Part shown: in pieces, positions 7,346 through 10,513 of the stretch
How positions within the stretch are numbered: the first letter of the stretch is position 1
Layout: every line of letters starts with the position of its first letter
Notes under the pieces: generated by a model
Databases searched by the model: none
Told to the model about the DNA's origin: nothing
What the model saw: the letters and a program-made list of their open reading frames with translations, nothing else
From: a bacterium
Lineage (GTDB): Bacteria > Elusimicrobiota > Elusimicrobia > UBA1565 > UBA9628
Direction of reading: 5' to 3'
Length of the DNA: 10,513 nt
Assembly (NCBI GenBank): GCA_021796015.1
Contig: JAJYOT010000056.1
Span: 1-10,513, forward strand
Program-made: the position numbers and the translations under genes

Positions 7346-10300
7346 CTGTTTATACGCCGCTTTTATCGCGGCCTTCATGGCCTCGCCAGCCATGGGGTAT
7401 CAGGTTGATTGTAGTCTTAGCAGCCCCAGCCCATTTACCGCGACCAAAATCACCTCCGTCTTCGGCGAAGCGCGATGCACCCCTGCGTCATCCTGCGAGA
7501 GCGGCGGCGTTCCGAATCGATTTCATAAGGGTGTCGATGTTGTGAATAGCTGCACGGCGGGTAACAATGTCTACCCGATCGAAGCGGGAACAGTAATCGC
7601 GTGCTTGGGCATAAAAAACGGTGTCATTTCTCCAGAAGCGGGCATCCGCGTCCAAGGCCAGCATACCTTCGATTACATCCACGTCAATATTTTATCAAGC
7701 ATTTGCGACAGCAACGGAAATGTCGTCAATGCAAGCGTCAATCCGACGACAAGCATAGGGACCATCAACGGCGAGAATCACCTCCACCTCGATCAGCTTC
7801 AAACCATCAACGGGGTCCTCTACGACGTAAACCCCGAGACCAACGGCCTGGATTTTTCCGACTCGGATGTTCCGCAGTTCGACACGATCACGGTCGGCGG
7901 CGTCACTGCGGACTTGATCCCCATTGACGACGACACCCTTTCGCCCTTGTCTCCCTGGACCATGCCCTTGCCTAATCAAAATTCTTCGATGCCCGTCTTC
8001 ATGGCTTCGGGAACCGTCTCCAATCTGGACGTCTACGTCACCGGAAGGGACGGCCCTTCGCGCAAGGGGGTCTATTCCGTCGAAACGCAACTGATCAATC
8101 CGAGCGGCGGCGTCTCTGAAGACAACCTCGTTCAATTCAACACGCTCGACGACTTTGATCCTAGTTTCGGCGTTCACGAAGTCTATCTCCAGCGAAACCT
8201 GAACTCGGACACCTGGCAGGGCACGGCGAATCTCCCTCCAAACGAGCCGCTGCAACTCGCCGCCAGACTGCCCATGGACATTTCAAGCCTTCCCGACGGC
8301 GATTACGCCCTCGCGTCTAAATTCTCGGCTTGGATGAAGCCGGGAAGCCCCGTTTCCTTGGGTGACAGCGCAATCATCGCCATCGACCATAACCCGCCCT
8401 CATGCGTCGAGGCGACCAATTCCATCACCTGCTCGGACAACGCCAGTGGAATGTGTCAAATGTCGGTGGAAGCCTCCTCCGGTTCCTTCGGCCTTTCGCC
8501 TTCGTTTGCCCCAGGGACCTCCAGCGTCACCATTTCCATGCCCTTTAACGCTTCAAATACGGTTTGCTATACAATCTCGGCCCAGGACTGCGCGGGCAAC
8601 GCCACGAGTTCCATACAAGAAACATCCTGCCCTCCCTTGCCTCCGCCAGGCGCGCCTCCAACGCCTATCGGAAATCCGCCGGAGCCGTTCTCTTATAATA
8701 ACGAACAGAGCAATCTCCCGCTTAATGGTTTCCCGTCGGGCGCCGTTGCGGACTTCTTTAATTCGATCCAAGACATCTTGCCTGGCGATCCCAATGAAAT
8801 GTTCGGGCCCTCGGGACAAGTCCAGCCGGGACAGACCCTGAGCTACGTCGCTCAGTTCGAGAATACAGGCCAGGGCACGGCCTACGGGGTTTACGTGACC
8901 GATGTCCTCGACCCAAATCTCGACGACACGACACTCTCCGTCGGAAATTTCCAGGCGATTAATTTCGTCGCGGGCTCGACCGTTTCAACGACCTGGCCGT
9001 TCAAATACGACCCGGCGACGCGGACCGTCGTGATCATGCCGGGGACCATCGGCCCAAGCCAGGGCGGACAGATGACGATATCGGCCAAGCTCAAAGCGAC
9101 GGTTTCCCAAGGAACGATTATCTCAAATCACGCGACGGTTTATTTCCCGACGGTGTTCCAGGTGACTCCGACGAACGCAATCATTTCGATTGTTCCCACG
9201 GCGACGCAATTAGTCTATACGGGCTCGACGGCCGCCAATTTTTCGGCCCCGGCGCTTTTAAACGCCCAACTCACAGCGGCGGGTTCTCCCATCGTCGGAA
9301 GAACGGTGAACTACTCGCTGAGCGGAGCCACGGTTTCGGCGGTGACGAACTCTAGCGGCACGGCTTTCACGGCCTTAAGCCTCTCTCTTTCGCCTTCTAC
9401 TTATACGCTGACAGCTTCTTTCCCAGGCGATGGTTTTTACTACTTGCCCTCGACTCAAACTGTTTCATTCGTAGTCGAAAAAACGACTCCGATTCTAACG
9501 GCTCCGTTCGCCTCGTCGCTCTATCCGGGAACAATCACAAAGACCCTAACCATGACATCGAATGAACGGATCCCGATGCTCAATCAAATCCAAATCCCAA
9601 AAACCGTCTATCTGGACGCGCTCCAAAACGGGACTTGGCAAACCTTGGCTCAATCTATTCTATCGGGGACCACGGTTCAGTTCAGCTTCTCGATGTTTAA
9701 GCCCAGCCAAAGAACAACGCCGCTCAGGGCGCGCTTTGGCGGCGACGCCGACTACTCATCCGTTATAAGCACGGGCTTTGTAGTTTTAATTGAAACGACC
9801 TCGCCCAGCATCATCATAGAATCGCCGCAAGGCGGTTCCTTTGCTGGCAATCAGATGATTTCCGTTCAGTACCAAGTCAGCGATCTTTTAGATCCAGCGC
9901 CGATATCTCAAGCCGTCTTTCAGTCGCTCAACAGTACGGCAACCGTAGCGGTCATCAACGGAGCAAACGTTCCCACTTCACAACTTTCGCCCGGCTTCTG
10001 GATGTTGGTCGTCACCGCCTCGAACTGGGTCGGGAACACAGCGATTGCCAACTCCTCGCCTTTTAGCGTAAGCCTGGACATTCAGCCACCGCGAACGAGC
10101 CTCATCATCAGCTCGCCCTCCTTTGCGGGAGCGGGGACCGTGCCTTCTTCGACGACCTTCGCGACCAGCCATACCCCGATGACGCTCTCTTCCATCGATG
10201 ACCTTATCTCGACCGGCGACGCCTTGGGGCTTGGCGTCGCGTTTCAATCCTTGTCCATTGACGGCTCGACCCCGACGATTTTCACCGACACTTCTCCCGG

Positions 10301-10513
10301 AGTGGGCCGGATTTTTAATTCCAGCTTCACTCTTGCCGGTTCTTCCGACGGCCTCCATGTCCTCGATTATTTCGCGCAGGATATCACGGGAAACCGGGAA
10401 GTGGTCCATATCGCGACCGTCGCCGTGGACAATACGCCTCCCGAAACGCAATTGGCTTTTACCGGAGGAACGCGCTTCTCGACGCCCTCAATCTCCGGAA
10501 TTTACGCCTCCTC
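7329..10513 (+). CDS. Large secreted protein: M23 metallopeptidase domain plus cysteine-rich, DUF11-like and Ig-like domains (partial, runs off the right edge)
   Basis: Seen: the frame stays open for 1061 codons to the window end, with no stop. Residues 1-23 form a signal peptide (cleavage near AMG/YQ). Residues about 41-155 are an M23 (lysostaphin-like) domain: RFHKGVD (zinc ligands His66 and Asp70), VYPIEAGTVI, FDYIHVN (catalytic His118) and NHLHLD (His151, and His153 as zinc ligand). All key residues are present, so it is probably active against peptidoglycan or glycine-rich peptides. After an unassigned beta-rich part, a second cysteine cluster (359-434) and a Pro-rich linker, residues 485-622 hold a DUF11/DUF7619-like domain (GDPNEMFGP, PGQTLSY, FENTG). 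Two Ig-like domains of the Big_3 kind follow (FPGDGFYYLPS near 698, FGGDADYSS near 803), then another Ig-like domain (823-917). From about 918 there are OmpL47-like modules (DGLHVLDYFAQD, GNRE, DNTPPETQL). All twelve cysteines beyond the signal peptide lie before residue 435. The ATG at 7329 has no close Shine-Dalgarno sequence, so coupling to the overlapping gene is likely. The C-terminus and any anchor lie outside the window. Confidence 0.85.
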   Translation, partial: MMKSNSCLYAAFIAAFMASPAMGYQVDCSLSSPSPFTATKITSVFGEARCTPASSCESGGVPNRFHKGVDVVNSCTAGNNVYPIEAGTVIACLGIKNGVISPEAGIRVQGQHTFDYIHVNILSSICDSNGNVVNASVNPTTSIGTINGENHLHLDQLQTINGVLYDVNPETNGLDFSDSDVPQFDTITVGGVTADLIPIDDDTLSPLSPWTMPLPNQNSSMPVFMASGTVSNLDVYVTGRDGPSRKGVYSVETQLINPSGGVSEDNLVQFNTLDDFDPSFGVHEVYLQRNLNSDTWQGTANLPPNEPLQLAARLPMDISSLPDGDYALASKFSAWMKPGSPVSLGDSAIIAIDHNPPSCVEATNSITCSDNASGMCQMSVEASSGSFGLSPSFAPGTSSVTISMPFNASNTVCYTISAQDCAGNATSSIQETSCPPLPPPGAPPTPIGNPPEPFSYNNEQSNLPLNGFPSGAVADFFNSIQDILPGDPNEMFGPSGQVQPGQTLSYVAQFENTGQGTAYGVYVTDVLDPNLDDTTLSVGNFQAINFVAGSTVSTTWPFKYDPATRTVVIMPGTIGPSQGGQMTISAKLKATVSQGTIISNHATVYFPTVFQVTPTNAIISIVPTATQLVYTGSTAANFSAPALLNAQLTAAGSPIVGRTVNYSLSGATVSAVTNSSGTAFTALSLSLSPSTYTLTASFPGDGFYYLPSTQTVSFVVEKTTPILTAPFASSLYPGTITKTLTMTSNERIPMLNQIQIPKTVYLDALQNGTWQTLAQSILSGTTVQFSFSMFKPSQRTTPLRARFGGDADYSSVISTGFVVLIETTSPSIIIESPQGGSFAGNQMISVQYQVSDLLDPAPISQAVFQSLNSTATVAVINGANVPTSQLSPGFWMLVVTASNWVGNTAIANSSPFSVSLDIQPPRTSLIISSPSFAGAGTVPSSTTFATSHTPMTLSSIDDLISTGDALGLGVAFQSLSIDGSTPTIFTDTSPGVGRIFNSSFTLAGSSDGLHVLDYFAQDITGNREVVHIATVAVDNTPPETQLAFTGGTRFSTPSISGIYAS

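Noticed and set aside
7695..8255. 186-codon minus-strand frame within the M23/Ig gene
   Set aside because: The opposite frame is one continuous 1061-codon reading frame with clear domains. The antisense translation is Arg/Val-rich and typical of a shadow.

Overview
The window is a single plus-strand block of four tightly packed genes with almost no intergenic DNA. Both end genes touch or may touch the window edges. Three of the four products carry secretion signals and the fourth is a polytopic membrane protein, so the block as a whole serves the cell envelope or surface. Very large beta-rich secreted proteins, a YfhO-like membrane glycosyltransferase and Ig/OmpL47-like modules with the 'DNTPPET' signature suggest a Gram-negative lineage of the Elusimicrobiota, Omnitrophota or PVC kind. 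That assignment rests on style alone. There is no rRNA, tRNA or housekeeping marker to test it.

Layout. Positions 76-4626 encode a ~1516-residue exported surface protein. It has three tandem ~353-residue repeats, each a beta-strand-rich segment followed by glycine-rich loops ending in a GGGGRIA motif, and a C-terminal DUF11-like module. Four bases later, 4631-6550 encode a 639-residue multi-pass membrane protein of the YfhO/GT-C type. Its stop overlaps (ATGA) the start of a third gene. That gene has a good ribosome binding site and a signal peptide but hits a stop after 35 codons (6547-6654). The rest of the protein continues in the +1 frame up to 7345, so the gene is broken by a single base in a run of five G, or is recoded there. 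The fourth gene overlaps the third by 17 bases and stays open from 7329 to the right edge. It encodes a secreted protein with an M23 (lysostaphin-like) metallopeptidase domain whose zinc and catalytic residues are all present, followed by a cysteine-rich segment, a DUF11/DUF7619-like domain and a chain of Ig-like domains.

How the genes may work together (inference). The spacing (4-bp gap, 4-bp overlap, 17-bp overlap) and the lack of any visible terminator imply one transcript with coupled translation. The two giant proteins share the same kind of 'PGQTLSY' module. A plausible reading is a cell-surface assembly: a repetitive glycine-rich structural or adhesive protein, a glycosyltransferase-like membrane protein that may decorate it or an envelope polymer, a small secreted partner, and a peptidoglycan- or peptide-directed metalloprotein with a long Ig-like stalk. 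I do not recognise this gene combination as a described system.
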